Assembly: GCF_000389965.1 (NCBI RefSeq)
Contig: NC_021191.1
Coordinates: 7,441,501 to 7,505,500, forward strand
Direction of reading: 5' to 3'
Length of the DNA: 64,000 bases
DNA from: Actinoplanes sp. N902-109
GTDB taxonomy: Bacteria; Actinomycetota; Actinomycetes; Mycobacteriales; Micromonosporaceae
Shown: piece by piece, positions 51,478 to 60,700 of the stretch
How positions within the stretch are numbered: the stretch's first letter is position 1
Layout: every line of letters starts with the position of its first letter
Position numbers and translations under genes: made by a program
The notes under the pieces: generated by a model
The model's input: only the letters and a program-made list of their open reading frames with translations
Database searches by the model: none
What the model was told of the DNA's origin: nothing

Positions 51478-52224
51478 ATGCACCACGTCGAACACGTCAT
51501 GGGTACGGTCGTCAGCGTCGACGTGACCGATGACCTGCCCGTACCCACGCTGCGCGGCATGATCGACGACGTCTGTGCCTGGCTGCACGAGGTGGACGAG
51601 CGGTTCAGCACCTACAAGCCGGACAGCGAGGTCAGCCGGTTCCGTCGCCGGGAGATCCCGCTGGAGTCCTGCTCGCCGGACATGCGCACGGTGCTGGAGG
51701 CGTGCGCGGAGCTCTGGCGGTTCACCGACGGCTACTTCGACGCTTACGCCGGTGGCCCGCTGGACCCGTCCGGCTACGTCAAGGGCTGGTCGGTCGAGAT
51801 CGCGTCGGCTCGGCTGGCCGCGGCGGGCTCGGCCAACCACTGTCTCAGCGCGGGCGGTGACGTCCGGGCCCGGGGTCACGCGGCGAACGGCCAGCCCTGG
51901 CGGATCGGCGTCCGGCACCCGTGGGAGGCAGACAAGATCAGCTGGGTGCTTGCGGTGTCCGATGGTGCGGTGGCGACTTCTGGGACGTACGAAAGAGGTC
52001 ATCATGTCTTCAATCCCCGCACGGGTGCACCGGCTCGCGGGCTGCGCTCGGTGACCGTGACCGGCCCGGACCTGGCCCTGGCGGACGCATACGCGACGGC
52101 TGCGCTCGCCATGGGCCAGTCCGGCTTGAAGTGGCTGGCCAAGCTCGTGCCGGACGGCTACGAGTCCGCGGCTGTCACGGACGACGGCCGCGCGTTCACC
52201 TCGCCGGGCCTGCCGACGGTCTGA
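51478..52224 (+). CDS. apbE: FAD:protein FMN transferase (ApbE)
   Basis: Flavin transferase of 248 residues that links FMN to threonine of target proteins. Family motifs: MGTVVSVDV, ERFSTYKPDSEVSRF, SAGGDVRARG and TSGTYERGHHVFNPRTG. It has no signal peptide, so it may act in the cytoplasm or just inside the membrane. It follows the FMN-binding protein by 10 bases, whose SGAT site is its evident substrate. Confidence 0.94.
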   Translation: MHHVEHVMGTVVSVDVTDDLPVPTLRGMIDDVCAWLHEVDERFSTYKPDSEVSRFRRREIPLESCSPDMRTVLEACAELWRFTDGYFDAYAGGPLDPSGYVKGWSVEIASARLAAAGSANHCLSAGGDVRARGHAANGQPWRIGVRHPWEADKISWVLAVSDGAVATSGTYERGHHVFNPRTGAPARGLRSVTVTGPDLALADAYATAALAMGQSGLKWLAKLVPDGYESAAVTDDGRAFTSPGLPTV

Positions 52225-52296
52225 ACGCCGACCCGCCGACCCGCCGACCCGCCGACGCGCCGCCGCGGGAAGACGGGACGCCCGGCGGCGCCGAGG

Positions 52297-53487
52297 TCAG
52301 AAGTCGGCGTACAGGTAGGGCATGCGCTTCGGGAACAGCGCGCCGAGGGTGTCGATCGCCTCCGGGGGGATGTCGCCGAAGCCGCGGAGCACCACTTCGA
52401 GCGGGTCCAGGACGCCGTACGCGAGGGCGGAGATGCCGGCGCAGCTCAGGGTGGCTTGCGGGGCGTCCTTGGTCTCCTCGACCGTCAGCGTGCCCGAGTC
52501 ACCGGTGATGCGGTAGCGGCCGGCCAGCAGGTCGTCGTCGGTCACCTCGACCGTGACATCGAGGTCGGCGGTCGTGTGCAGGCCGTCGAGCGCGGCCATG
52601 CTGAGCAGGCGCACCATGGGACCGCCGTGGCGCGGATACTCGGTGCGGCCCTCGGTGACCACGGCGAAGTCCGTACCCCAGAGATCGGGCACCTCGTCCG
52701 TGCTGATCTTGACGGTTACCCGCGCGACCTGGTCGACGTGCCGTGCCAGGTATTGCAGCAGCAATGCCCGCCCCAGCGGCCCGGTGGTCAGGAGGTCGCC
52801 CGCGACAAGATCGCCACCGTACGCATCCACGCGGTAGGGCACCGCGCCGACCACTTCGCCGCCGGCCCGGGCCACCGCCACCCACTGCTTCTTGTCGTCC
52901 CGGATGAAACCGCTGAACACGTCGTCGAACACCGCGAAGCCATGCCGTTCGCCCAGCAGCCGGCGCAGCAGATCCGAATACTCCTCGTGCGCCTCCGCGG
53001 GCGTCAGCCGCGCCACCTCCCCCGGCAGATCCGCCTTCTGCAGGTGCGAGAGCCCCTCGGGGGCGAATGTGGCGGTACGTACGCGCGGGATGCCCACAAA
53101 CCCGAACCGCCCGTAGAACGAGGGCCGGAACGGGTAGAGAGCGCTCACCAGGCGGCCCTGCTCCCGGCTCTGGGCGAGCAGACGGGTCAGCAACTGCCGT
53201 ACGTACCCCTTGCGCCGCGCCTCGGGATGCGAGACCACGGCCGCGATGCCCGCCGCGTCCTGGACCACCCCGCGTACGTTCTGCCGCAGCGGGATGGCAG
53301 TGACTGACGCAAGCGGCTTTCCTTCTTCCTCCTCGGCCACCAACGCGGTCACCGTGCCGTAGTAGCCGATGCGCCCGGCATAGGCCTCGCGCTCAGCATC
53401 CGTCCACGGCGACGGGAAGAAGGCATAGTTCGACAGCGGGAACACCTGGTCGAGGCGTTCGTCTGCGGAGATCTCCCGGATGTGCAT
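52297..53487 (-). CDS. Eis-type GNAT N-acetyltransferase
   Basis: Acetyltransferase of 396 residues with the Eis layout: an N-terminal GNAT domain (HIREISADERLDQVFPLSNYAFF; acetyl-CoA loop VVSHPEARRKGYVRQLLTRLL), a second GNAT-like region and a C-terminal SCP2-like domain ending MPYLYADF. The terminal carboxylate and a Tyr near residue 120-130 act in this family. Eis enzymes acetylate amines such as aminoglycosides; the substrate here is unknown. ATG 53487 was chosen because MHIREIS is the usual start. Confidence 0.9.
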   Translation of the reverse strand: MHIREISADERLDQVFPLSNYAFFPSPWTDAEREAYAGRIGYYGTVTALVAEEEEGKPLASVTAIPLRQNVRGVVQDAAGIAAVVSHPEARRKGYVRQLLTRLLAQSREQGRLVSALYPFRPSFYGRFGFVGIPRVRTATFAPEGLSHLQKADLPGEVARLTPAEAHEEYSDLLRRLLGERHGFAVFDDVFSGFIRDDKKQWVAVARAGGEVVGAVPYRVDAYGGDLVAGDLLTTGPLGRALLLQYLARHVDQVARVTVKISTDEVPDLWGTDFAVVTEGRTEYPRHGGPMVRLLSMAALDGLHTTADLDVTVEVTDDDLLAGRYRITGDSGTLTVEETKDAPQATLSCAGISALAYGVLDPLEVVLRGFGDIPPEAIDTLGALFPKRMPYLYADF

Positions 53488-53573
53488 GCCCTCATCCAAC
53501 CCGGGGCGGCGCGGTCGCGCCCGGGGGTTTCCCATGCTTGCGGGAGGACCGCGACGCGCCGGGGGACCCCGGT

Positions 53574-53603
53574 TTGGCAAGGGCTGGGGGGACCAGCTAA
53601 TGT
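53574..53603 (+). promoter_or_regulatory. promoter of the tRNA cluster
   Basis: TTGGCA (53574-53579), 18-base spacer, TAATGT (53598-53603), 33 bases upstream of tRNA-Gly. Confidence 0.6.
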
Positions 53604-53636
53604 TTCATCCGTCGCCGGGGGAACCCGGAAGGACAA

Positions 53637-53709
53637 GCGGACGTAGCGCAGCTGGTAGCGCATCACCTTGCCAAGGTGAGGGTCGCGGGTTCGAATCCCG
53701 TCGTCCGCT
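53637..53709 (+). tRNA. tRNA-Gly (anticodon GCC)
   Basis: Cloverleaf with acceptor GCGGACG/CGTCCGC, T-loop GTTCGAAT and anticodon loop TTGCCAA. CCA is not encoded. First of three tRNA genes. Confidence 0.96.
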
Positions 53710-53747
53710 CGGAGAGGCCACCACAGGTTTTGGTGCGGGGCCGGCTC

Positions 53748-53818
53748 GGTGGAGTGGCCGAGAGGCGAGGCAACGGCCTGCAAAGCCGTGTACACGGGTT
53801 CAAATCCCGTCTCCACCT
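53748..53818 (+). tRNA. tRNA-Cys (anticodon GCA)
   Basis: Acceptor GGTGGAG/CTCCACC, anticodon loop CTGCAAA, T-loop GTTCAAAT. CCA is not encoded. Lies 38 bases after tRNA-Gly. Confidence 0.95.
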
Positions 53819-53833
53819 CGGCAACATGAACGA

Positions 53834-53908
53834 GGGCGATTGGCGCAGCGGGAGCGCGCTTCCTTGACACGGAAGAGGTCACTGGTTCGATCCCAGTATC
53901 GCCCACCA
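53834..53908 (+). tRNA. tRNA-Val (anticodon GAC)
   Basis: Acceptor GGGCGAT/ATCGCCC, anticodon loop TTGACAC, T-loop GTTCGATC. CCA is encoded (53906-53908). Lies 15 bases after tRNA-Cys. Confidence 0.95.
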
Positions 53909-54243
53909 TACGAAACAGCAGTTCAGAGCGGGTCTTGCCACTGGGCAAGGCCCGTTTGCCGTTGCAGAGCATGATTGGCGACCGTTGAGCGCGGTCGCGC
54001 GCCCGGGTGCGGGTCGGCTCCCGGCTCGTCGGGGCGCTCGGCAACGACAGGCGCCCGGAGGAGAGCGCCGGGGCGACGGGGCGACGGGGCGACGGGGCGA
54101 CGGGGCGACGGGGACAGCATCGTCAGCTCGTCCGGCAGCCGACCGATCGGCGCGGGGTGTGACGTGTCAGGGCCAGTGCGGGCTGTCCCCAAGGACAACG
54201 GCACAGCGACCGCCGGGCGAGGGGGGTGGCGCCGGCGCGGGTG
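53909..54243. other. gene-free stretch with a 9-bp tandem repeat
   Basis: About 335 bases follow the tRNA genes without a believable coding region. At 54071-54115 the unit GGCGACGGG is repeated five times. The tRNA 3' flank carries GGGTCTTGCC-ACTGG-GCAAGGCCC (53930-53953), a short hairpin that probably ends the tRNA transcript. No integrase or attachment-site copy of the tRNA ends was found. Confidence 0.6.
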
Positions 54244-54861
54244 TCATAGCGGGCGGCGGGCGTGGATGCGCTCGACGGTTCCTGCTTTTGAGCGCTCGCG
54301 TTCGATGATCTCGAAGCCCGCCTGCTGCAGGTGTGCCAGCTGGCGTCGGGTGAAGTGCTCGCCGGCGAGCGGGATGGTGACGGCCTCGAGCAGCCATTGG
54401 GCCAGCAGGACGGGCGGCCAGGTGCTGCGGATGTGGTCCAGCAGCAAGAGGCGGCCGCCGGGGATGAGGACGCGGTGCATCTCGTGGATGGCAGCGGCCG
54501 GTTGGGGGATGGTGCAGAGGGCCAGCGCGCAGACCACGGTGTCGAAGGTGTTGTCGGCGAACGGCAGGGTGCCGGCGTCGCCCTGGTGCAGGTTGACTGG
54601 GCGGCGCTGGGATGCGGCTCGGTCCCGGGCGAGGGCGAGCATGGCGGGGCTGAGGTCGAGGCCGGTCACCGTCGTGTCGTGGGCGTAGTGGTGCAGGGTG
54701 CGGCCGGTTCCGATGCCGATGTCGAGGATGCGGCCTCGGGCCCGGGCGCCCAGCCATTCGCGTCCGCCCACGAACCAGGTGCGGTCGAGGAATGCGATCT
54801 GGCGGTCGTACGTGGGGGCGGCCTTGTCCCAGACTCGCCGGGCCTTTCCCGTCTCAGCCAT
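54244..54861 (-). CDS. class I SAM-dependent methyltransferase
   Basis: Methyltransferase of 205 residues of the UbiE/methyltransferase-11 type. SAM motif I is ILDIGIGTGRTLHHY, followed by VTGLDLSPAML (the acidic residue after strand 2), HQGDAGTLPFADNTFDTVVC and RVLIPGGRLLLLDH. It lacks a clear substrate domain. ATG 54861 has AGGAAG upstream; a GTG at 54867 is an alternative. Its neighbour upstream in sequence is a heme peroxidase with no evident link. Confidence 0.88.
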   Translation of the reverse strand: MAETGKARRVWDKAAPTYDRQIAFLDRTWFVGGREWLGARARGRILDIGIGTGRTLHHYAHDTTVTGLDLSPAMLALARDRAASQRRPVNLHQGDAGTLPFADNTFDTVVCALALCTIPQPAAAIHEMHRVLIPGGRLLLLDHIRSTWPPVLLAQWLLEAVTIPLAGEHFTRRQLAHLQQAGFEIIERERSKAGTVERIHARRPL

Positions 54862-54921
54862 GGTCACTTCCTGATGATGATGACGGCGGCAGGAGCGCCG
54901 CCGTCATCATTCCTCAGTCGG

Positions 54922-56655
54922 TCACAGGACGCCGGCGAAGCGCAGGAACTTCTCGATGGAGTCGACCGGGGAGCCGTCCGGGAGTCGGACGCCGTCGACC
55001 GGGGACCAGCTGGTCTGGTTGAGGTAGGAGGTCCGGTCGAAGCGGATCTGGGCGATGATGGTCTCGGCGACGATGCGGCTGCCGACGGCGCCGAGGGTGT
55101 TGCCCTGGGCGATGACCTCGGATTCGCGCAGGACGTAGAACCAGAGCGGGGTGCGGGTGTCGAAGCCGCTGTCCTGGATCACCTTCTGCAGGTCGGTGGG
55201 GCCGCTCTGGGCGATCCGGCCGACGATCTGACCGGGGGTCATCACCGGGATGCCCAGCGCCTCGGCCACGGCCTGGCCGGTGGGCAGGCCAAGCCGGTAA
55301 CCGCGCAGCAGGTTGCGCCGGGCGAGGTGCTTGAGCAGCGTGAGGATGTCGTCGCTGGCGTTCTCGCCGGCGATCTGGTTGACCATGGTGGACAGCGGCA
55401 GCGCCAGGTGGGTGTCGATGCGGCGGGTGAAGCGGTCCGGCACCAGGCTGTCGCGGTCGATGAAGCGGTCCCATTCGATCACCCAGTTGCTCGGCAGGGT
55501 GGGCGTTCCGCCGATGAAGCCGCCCCTGCCGGTGAACTGGAACATCTGCTCGAGCCGGGCCACGGGCTGCACGTTGTTGCCGGGCCGGCCGAAGTTGCGG
55601 TTGTAGTCGTAGGTGCCGCGCACCATGCTGTGGCCGAAGCGGTAGGCGGCCACCGCGAACTCCAGCGGCATGTACGGCCTGGACCGGCCGGCCAGCCCCA
55701 GCAGGTCGTCGCTGTCGTTGCCGAGCACGAAGTCGACCGTCTCCGGAACGGTCACGGTGCGCAGGAAGTCGTGCACGATCAGCCACTGGTAGGTCCACCT
55801 GGTCAGGTCGCGGGCGCGCAGGTACACGTCGCTGAGGCCGGTGCGTTGCGGCTCGTTCTTCCGTACGTGATCCACAGCCGCGTTGTGGAAGCGCAGGAAG
55901 GCGACGTGCAGCTGGGCCACGATCAGGTTCTCGTCGTTGCGCGCGTCACCGATCAGCGGGGCCAGGTCGGCGCGCCGGGGCAGGTCGCGGGCCAGGTCGC
56001 CGGCCGGCGGGACGAGCACCCCGACCGGCACCACCGTCACCGTGCCCAGTTTGAGCTTCGCCCGGTCCTCGTCCTGGTAGGGCACCGCGATGGTGGTGGT
56101 GTCGTCGGGCGGCAGCGGCGCCGCGAACGGCCCGTCGCCGTACACGGAATCCAGGTTGAGGGCGGGGTTGCGGGCGTTCTTCAGCATGTCGGTGACCTGG
56201 CCGGGGTCCAGCGGCGGCAGCGGCGTGTCGCGGATGCTGATCGCGCTGTCGTTGTCCGTGGCGGCGGTCAGGTCGTGGTCGACGAACTGCCCCCAGTAGG
56301 TGTAGACGGGCGGGATCGGCGAATTGCGGTTGTCGGCCGGCGGTTCCTGGTCGATCATCGCGTTGCCCAGGGCGTTGAGCGCGGTGACCGTGTTGTCGAC
56401 CTCGTCCTCGCTGCCGGCCGGCAGGTGCTTGTCGGGCTGGCCGATCAGATCCTTGAAGAGGTAGTCGAAGTCGGTCAGGCCGACGTGGTGTTCCTTGGGA
56501 TCGGCATCCTTGGCCGCCGGGTCCTGGACCACCTCGCTCAGCGGGGTCCAGCCGGCCTGGCTGAGCTCCTCGGCCTCCGGCGAGGCATCGGCGATCGCAT
56601 GCCCGCCGTGCTTGAGCCCGGTGATGATGCGACTGATCTCCCCACTGCGCTTCAT
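54922..56655 (-). CDS. animal-type heme peroxidase
   Basis: Heme peroxidase of the animal (peroxidase-cyclooxygenase) superfamily, 577 residues. The distal His is in TYWGQFVDHDLT (near residue 126), with a Ca-binding-type neighbour, and the proximal His in AAYRFGHSMVRGTYDYNRNF (near residue 350). FLRFHNAAVDH is also typical. There is no signal peptide, so the protein appears cytoplasmic or non-classically exported. Oxidation of halides or lipids with peroxide is the superfamily role; the substrate is unknown. Next upstream is a large LuxR regulator on the same strand. Confidence 0.88.
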   Translation of the reverse strand: MKRSGEISRIITGLKHGGHAIADASPEAEELSQAGWTPLSEVVQDPAAKDADPKEHHVGLTDFDYLFKDLIGQPDKHLPAGSEDEVDNTVTALNALGNAMIDQEPPADNRNSPIPPVYTYWGQFVDHDLTAATDNDSAISIRDTPLPPLDPGQVTDMLKNARNPALNLDSVYGDGPFAAPLPPDDTTTIAVPYQDEDRAKLKLGTVTVVPVGVLVPPAGDLARDLPRRADLAPLIGDARNDENLIVAQLHVAFLRFHNAAVDHVRKNEPQRTGLSDVYLRARDLTRWTYQWLIVHDFLRTVTVPETVDFVLGNDSDDLLGLAGRSRPYMPLEFAVAAYRFGHSMVRGTYDYNRNFGRPGNNVQPVARLEQMFQFTGRGGFIGGTPTLPSNWVIEWDRFIDRDSLVPDRFTRRIDTHLALPLSTMVNQIAGENASDDILTLLKHLARRNLLRGYRLGLPTGQAVAEALGIPVMTPGQIVGRIAQSGPTDLQKVIQDSGFDTRTPLWFYVLRESEVIAQGNTLGAVGSRIVAETIIAQIRFDRTSYLNQTSWSPVDGVRLPDGSPVDSIEKFLRFAGVL

Positions 56656-56759
56656 GGGCGGCTCCTTGTCTTCAGATCGGACACCGCACGTCAGCGTCGT
56701 CGCTGGTCAGAACGTTGGCTTCGGGGAGCTCCCCGAGTTGTTCGAAAAGCGACACCCGA

Positions 56760-59507
56760 TCAGGCCGATCGGCTGTCAGGGAGAACCCTGGGGTCGGCGA
56801 GATACCGGACGAGCTGGGTGCGTGACCGCAGGCCGAGCTTGCGGTACGCGCTGGACAGGTGGGTCTCCACGGTCTTGCGGGACAGGAACAGCGCGGCTGC
56901 GGCCTCGGGGTTGCTCAGCCCGTCGGCGACCGCCCGGGCCACCTGCAACTCGCGCGGGGTCAACCGCGACAACAACGACGCCGGGTCCGGGCCGTGCCGT
57001 TCCCCCGCCACTTTTCCGGTACGCACACAGAACGGCTCCGCCCCCAGCCGCCGGAACGTGGCGAGCGCCTCGGCCAGCAGCGGGCGGGCCTGGTCGTGGG
57101 CGCCGTGGCGGACGAGCACCTCGGCGTACCCGAGCGTGGTACGGGCCCGGGCGAACGGGTGCGGGTTCTCGGCGTACCGGGACATCGCCTGGCGGAACCA
57201 CGGCTCGGCCGCGACGGGATCGCCGGACAGTTCGGCGCGCAGTCCCAGGGCGACCGCCTGCACGCCGGGTGGTGGGCTGCGCCGGTCGAGCTCGTCGAGC
57301 TGTGCGCGGGCCCGGTCGGGATCCCCGGCCATCCGGTAGGCCGCCACGAGGTCCGGCTCCCACCAGGACAGCAACGGGTTGGCCGCGCCCGAGCGGTCGG
57401 TGAAGTCCCGCACGGCCTCGAGGCACGCGACCGCCTCGGCGGCCTCGCCCGCGATCAGGTGACGCAACCCCTGCGCGGCACCGTGGAAGACGGTCAGGCC
57501 GTGCACCCCGGTCGGCGTGGCGATGCGTGCGGCCTCGGCCAGGTGCGCGTCCGCGTCGTCCGGCCGGCCCTGCGCCGCCTCGTAGCGGGCCAGCACCACC
57601 AGGGCCAGCCCGGTGGTGGGGACGTCGCGCAGCTCGCGGGCCAGCCGCAACGCCTCGTCAGCCTCGGCGTACCCGAGCAGCCAGTCGCCGGTGACCTGCC
57701 GCACCATCGCGGCGAACACCAGCGCCCGCGACAACGGCCCGAGCGCCCCGGCCCGGCGGGTGGCGTCGGCGACGCGGCTCAGCAGGGCGCGCGCCGCCAC
57801 CGGCCGGCCCAGCCACAGCCGGGTGAGGCCGACCATCGCCAGCTCCTCGGCGTCCCGCAGCGGATCCAGCCGGTCGAGGAACCCCGCCTCGGCGTCGAGC
57901 AACCGGCGGCCCTCCCCGATCCGGCCGCGCACCACCAGCGCCTCGGCCAGCAACACCCGCGCCGGCGCGGACGCCCCGGTCAGCCCGGCCTCGGTGAGCA
58001 GCGCGATGGCCCGCTCGGCGTGGTCGACCGCCGCACGCACCCGGCCTGCGGTCAGCGCCGGGTTGACCGCCGCGCAGCACAGCGCCGCCGAGCGGTGCGG
58101 GTCGGCCGTCATGACCTCCTGGGCGGCGTGGACGAGGACCTGCTGCGCGGTGCCGGGCGCACCGCACCGGGTCAGCACCCATCCGTACGCCAGCGCGACA
58201 TCCGCCCGCAGCACCGGGTCCCCCGCCGCGGGCAACGCCTCCCCCAGCCAGCCCGACGCCTCCGGCAGCCGGCCGCACATCTGCGCGTCCGCGGCGGCTG
58301 CCACCAGCCGGCGTACCCGCACCACGGGGTCCCCGGTGAGCTCGGCGGCCCGGTGCATCGTCCGCGCGGCGGCCGCGAACCCGGACCGGGCCCGCATGTC
58401 CTGTGCGGCGGCCGCCAGGTCGGCAGCGGCGTGCTCGTCGACGCCGGTCAGCTCGGCGGCCCGGTACCAGGCGCGGGCCTCGCCGGTGGCGGTTGCCGCG
58501 AGGGCGTCGTACACCCGGCGGCGTTCCGCGGGCGGTGCCGCATGCCGCACCGCAGCGCGCAACAGCGGATGATCCGGCAGGTCCGATGCGGTCACCGCGG
58601 CCGGGCGGACGCCGAGGCGATCGAGGGCGGCGGTGAGCGTACCGGGATCGTGCGAAGCCGACAGCGCCACCGTGAGCAGCGCGGTCCTGGTCGCCGACGG
58701 CAGCGGCGCCAGCCGCGCCGCGAACGCATCCCGCAGCCCGGCGCCCAACGGCAGCGGATCCGGCAGTGCCACCAGCCCGGCCAGCTGATCGTCGGTGAGC
58801 ACCGCGCACAGCTCGGTCAGCGCCAGCGGGTTGCCACCGGTCGCCGCCTGCAGCTCGGCCGCGACCGGGGTGGCCACCCGGCCCGGCCGCACCGCCGCCA
58901 GCAGCTCGGCGGCCGCCTCCCGGTCCAGCCCGGCCAGCCGCAGCTCGGGCAGCCCGGCGGCGGTCACCTCGGCCGGCACCGGGTCGCGGGCGGCGAACAC
59001 CACCGCCACCGCGTCGTTCTCGATGCGCCGGGCCGTGAACAGCAGCGCGGCCAGCGACGGGTGATCGATCCAGCCGGCGTCGTCGACCACCACGAGCACC
59101 GGGCGCCGCTCGGCCTCGGCGGTCAGCAGGGTCAACGTCGCCATGCAGAGCGCGTACGGTTCGGGCGGGCTCTGCGGGCGACGCAACGTCAGCGCGGCAC
59201 CCAGGGCATCGGCCTGTGGCCCGGGCAACTCCGGCAGCCGCGCCAGCAGGGGCCGCAGCAGATCTCCGAGCGCGGCGAACGGCAACGCGGTCTCCGCCGC
59301 CAGCCCCGAGGTCGCCAGCACGGTGGTGTCCCGCGCCCGCGCCACCAGCCGGGTCAGCAACGCCGTCTTGCCGATCCCGGGCTCCCCGGCGAGCACCAGT
59401 CCGTCCCCGTGCCCACCGCGAAGCCCGCCGGCCAGCCGCTCCAGCCGGCGCACCAGCGGCGCCCGGCCCACCAGGACCCGGGCTCCGGAGCTGCTGCGGA
59501 ACGGCAT
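56760..59507 (-). CDS. LuxR-family (LAL) ATP-binding transcriptional regulator
   Basis: Large LAL-type regulator of 915 residues. The N-terminal AAA/STAND ATPase has Walker A GEPGIGKTALLTRLV near residue 40 and Walker B-like VLVVVDDAGWIDHPSL. A long helical TPR-like middle follows, with the LuxR helix-turn-helix at the end (LTPRELQVARAVADGLSNPEA, TVETHLSSAYRKLGL). The ATG at 59507 follows a GTG at 59510. It lies 104 bases before the heme peroxidase gene on the same strand and may control it; the signal is unknown. Confidence 0.93.
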   Translation of the reverse strand: MPFRSSSGARVLVGRAPLVRRLERLAGGLRGGHGDGLVLAGEPGIGKTALLTRLVARARDTTVLATSGLAAETALPFAALGDLLRPLLARLPELPGPQADALGAALTLRRPQSPPEPYALCMATLTLLTAEAERRPVLVVVDDAGWIDHPSLAALLFTARRIENDAVAVVFAARDPVPAEVTAAGLPELRLAGLDREAAAELLAAVRPGRVATPVAAELQAATGGNPLALTELCAVLTDDQLAGLVALPDPLPLGAGLRDAFAARLAPLPSATRTALLTVALSASHDPGTLTAALDRLGVRPAAVTASDLPDHPLLRAAVRHAAPPAERRRVYDALAATATGEARAWYRAAELTGVDEHAAADLAAAAQDMRARSGFAAAARTMHRAAELTGDPVVRVRRLVAAAADAQMCGRLPEASGWLGEALPAAGDPVLRADVALAYGWVLTRCGAPGTAQQVLVHAAQEVMTADPHRSAALCCAAVNPALTAGRVRAAVDHAERAIALLTEAGLTGASAPARVLLAEALVVRGRIGEGRRLLDAEAGFLDRLDPLRDAEELAMVGLTRLWLGRPVAARALLSRVADATRRAGALGPLSRALVFAAMVRQVTGDWLLGYAEADEALRLARELRDVPTTGLALVVLARYEAAQGRPDDADAHLAEAARIATPTGVHGLTVFHGAAQGLRHLIAGEAAEAVACLEAVRDFTDRSGAANPLLSWWEPDLVAAYRMAGDPDRARAQLDELDRRSPPPGVQAVALGLRAELSGDPVAAEPWFRQAMSRYAENPHPFARARTTLGYAEVLVRHGAHDQARPLLAEALATFRRLGAEPFCVRTGKVAGERHGPDPASLLSRLTPRELQVARAVADGLSNPEAAAALFLSRKTVETHLSSAYRKLGLRSRTQLVRYLADPRVLPDSRSA

Positions 59508-59584
59508 CACCCACGTTTACGCCGTCCCGGCGCGCGGGTCCGCCCGCAACCCTGGCAGATCAACGACAGGGGCCGGGCGGTGCG

Positions 59585-60046
59585 TCACATGAGGTACTCG
59601 CCCAGCGCGTCGAGCAGGCCCCGGCTGCCCGTCTCGCGGTCCGGTCCGCCGGTCCGGAACTGGTCGAAGAAGACGCCGTGCTCGACATGGGTGAACCGGG
59701 TGCCCCGGTCGATCGGCTCGAACTCGAGCGACGCCACCGACGTCGACATGTGGATCCCGTCGAGCCACATGTCGTACGTCGTGACGATGCGAACGTGCTC
59801 GACGATGTCGGTGTACGTGGCCTCGTACCGCGAGACCGGCCCGTCGTGGAACTTCCCCTCGGCGACATCGCGCCCGCCGACGCGGAAGTCGAACGCCCAT
59901 TCGCCCGGTGCCACGGCGTCGCCCGCACCCCACCAGGCCAGCTTCTGGTCCTCCACGGCGAACGCAGCCCAGACCCGGTCGACCGGGGCGGGGTAGTCAC
60001 GGGTCAGGGTGAACCCGGAATGGGCGAGGCGGCGTTCCATCGGCAT
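59585..60046 (-). CDS. SRPBCC/AHSA1-domain protein
   Basis: START-like SRPBCC protein of 153 residues of the AHSA1 type (DYPAPVDRVWAAFAVEDQKLAWWG, then GGRDVAEGKFHDGPV). These proteins have a hydrophobic cavity and often act in polyketide-like or stress-related roles. It is the last gene of an ArsR / DHFR-like / SRPBCC operon, 9 bases after the previous gene. ArsR-AHSA1 pairs are common, and the substrate is unknown. Confidence 0.9.
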   Translation of the reverse strand: MPMERRLAHSGFTLTRDYPAPVDRVWAAFAVEDQKLAWWGAGDAVAPGEWAFDFRVGGRDVAEGKFHDGPVSRYEATYTDIVEHVRIVTTYDMWLDGIHMSTSVASLEFEPIDRGTRFTHVEHGVFFDQFRTGGPDRETGSRGLLDALGEYLM

Positions 60047-60055
60047 GGGTGCGTC

Positions 60056-60700
60056 CTATCGCGTGAAGGTGACGTGGATCGTGCCGCTCTCGGCCACTTC
60101 CGTCGTCACTTTGTGGGTCTGGTCGAGGCCGCGCAGGTCGTCCCACAGCCGGGTGCCCCGGCCGAGCACGATCGGGGCGATCATCACGTGCAGGTCGTCG
60201 ACCAGGCCGGCCCGCAGGAAGTCGCGCGCGGTGCCGACCCCGCCACCGACCCGTACGTCCAGGCCGCCCGCCGCGTCGGTCGCCTCGGCGAGCACATCCT
60301 CGATGGCGGCGTTGCGGAAGTGGAACGTCGTCCCGCCCGGCATCGGGATCGACGGACGCGGTGCGGTGTGCGTGAGGACGTACACCGGGGTCCCGAACGG
60401 TGGCTCAGCACCCCACCAGCCCTGCCATTCCGGATCGTCGGGGAACGTGTGCAGGCCGAACATGGCCGCACCCATGATCTCGGCGCCGATCTTCTCGAAG
60501 TGCGCGGCGGCATAGGCGTCGTCGACGCCGGTCGTGCCCTTGCCGCTGGTGTCACCGAAGACCCGCTCGTGGAACGTGCGGGTCGCGGCGTAGGCGGCCG
60601 TGAGGCGCCCCCAGTCGTCACCCATCGGGTTCTCCGGGCCTTGGCCGGCCGACGTACAGCCGTCCAGCGCGGCGAACAGGTCGATGCGAACGCGGGTCAT
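60056..60700 (-). CDS. dihydrofolate-reductase-fold (RibD C-terminal-like) oxidoreductase
   Basis: NADPH-binding protein of 214 residues of the bifunctional-deaminase-reductase C-terminal family. Markers: MTRVRIDLFAALDGCTSA, LTHTAPRPSIPMPGGTTFHF and VRVGGGVGTARDFLRAGLVDD (the NADPH-binding GGG loop), then APIVLGRGTRLWDDL. Its ATG overlaps the ArsR stop (4 bases). The natural substrate is unknown; it is not classical DHFR. Confidence 0.9.
   Translation of the reverse strand: MTRVRIDLFAALDGCTSAGQGPENPMGDDWGRLTAAYAATRTFHERVFGDTSGKGTTGVDDAYAAAHFEKIGAEIMGAAMFGLHTFPDDPEWQGWWGAEPPFGTPVYVLTHTAPRPSIPMPGGTTFHFRNAAIEDVLAEATDAAGGLDVRVGGGVGTARDFLRAGLVDDLHVMIAPIVLGRGTRLWDDLRGLDQTHKVTTEVAESGTIHVTFTR

Noticed and set aside
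49032..51611. An 859-codon minus-strand frame opposite the flavocytochrome and FMN-binding genes
   Set aside because: Antisense shadow, with no start site or domain; the plus-strand genes are co-ordinated and recognisable.
53137..53150. AGAGCGCT match within the Eis-type gene
   Set aside because: It lies well inside a coding region, is not a full palindrome and is probably chance.
53637..53908. Integration site at the tRNA cluster
   Set aside because: No integrase and no repeated tRNA 3' end was found downstream; the flanks are ordinary genes.
54071..54115. CRISPR or origin-type iterons
   Set aside because: A simple 9-bp GC-rich tandem repeat without spacers, replication gene or AT-rich region.
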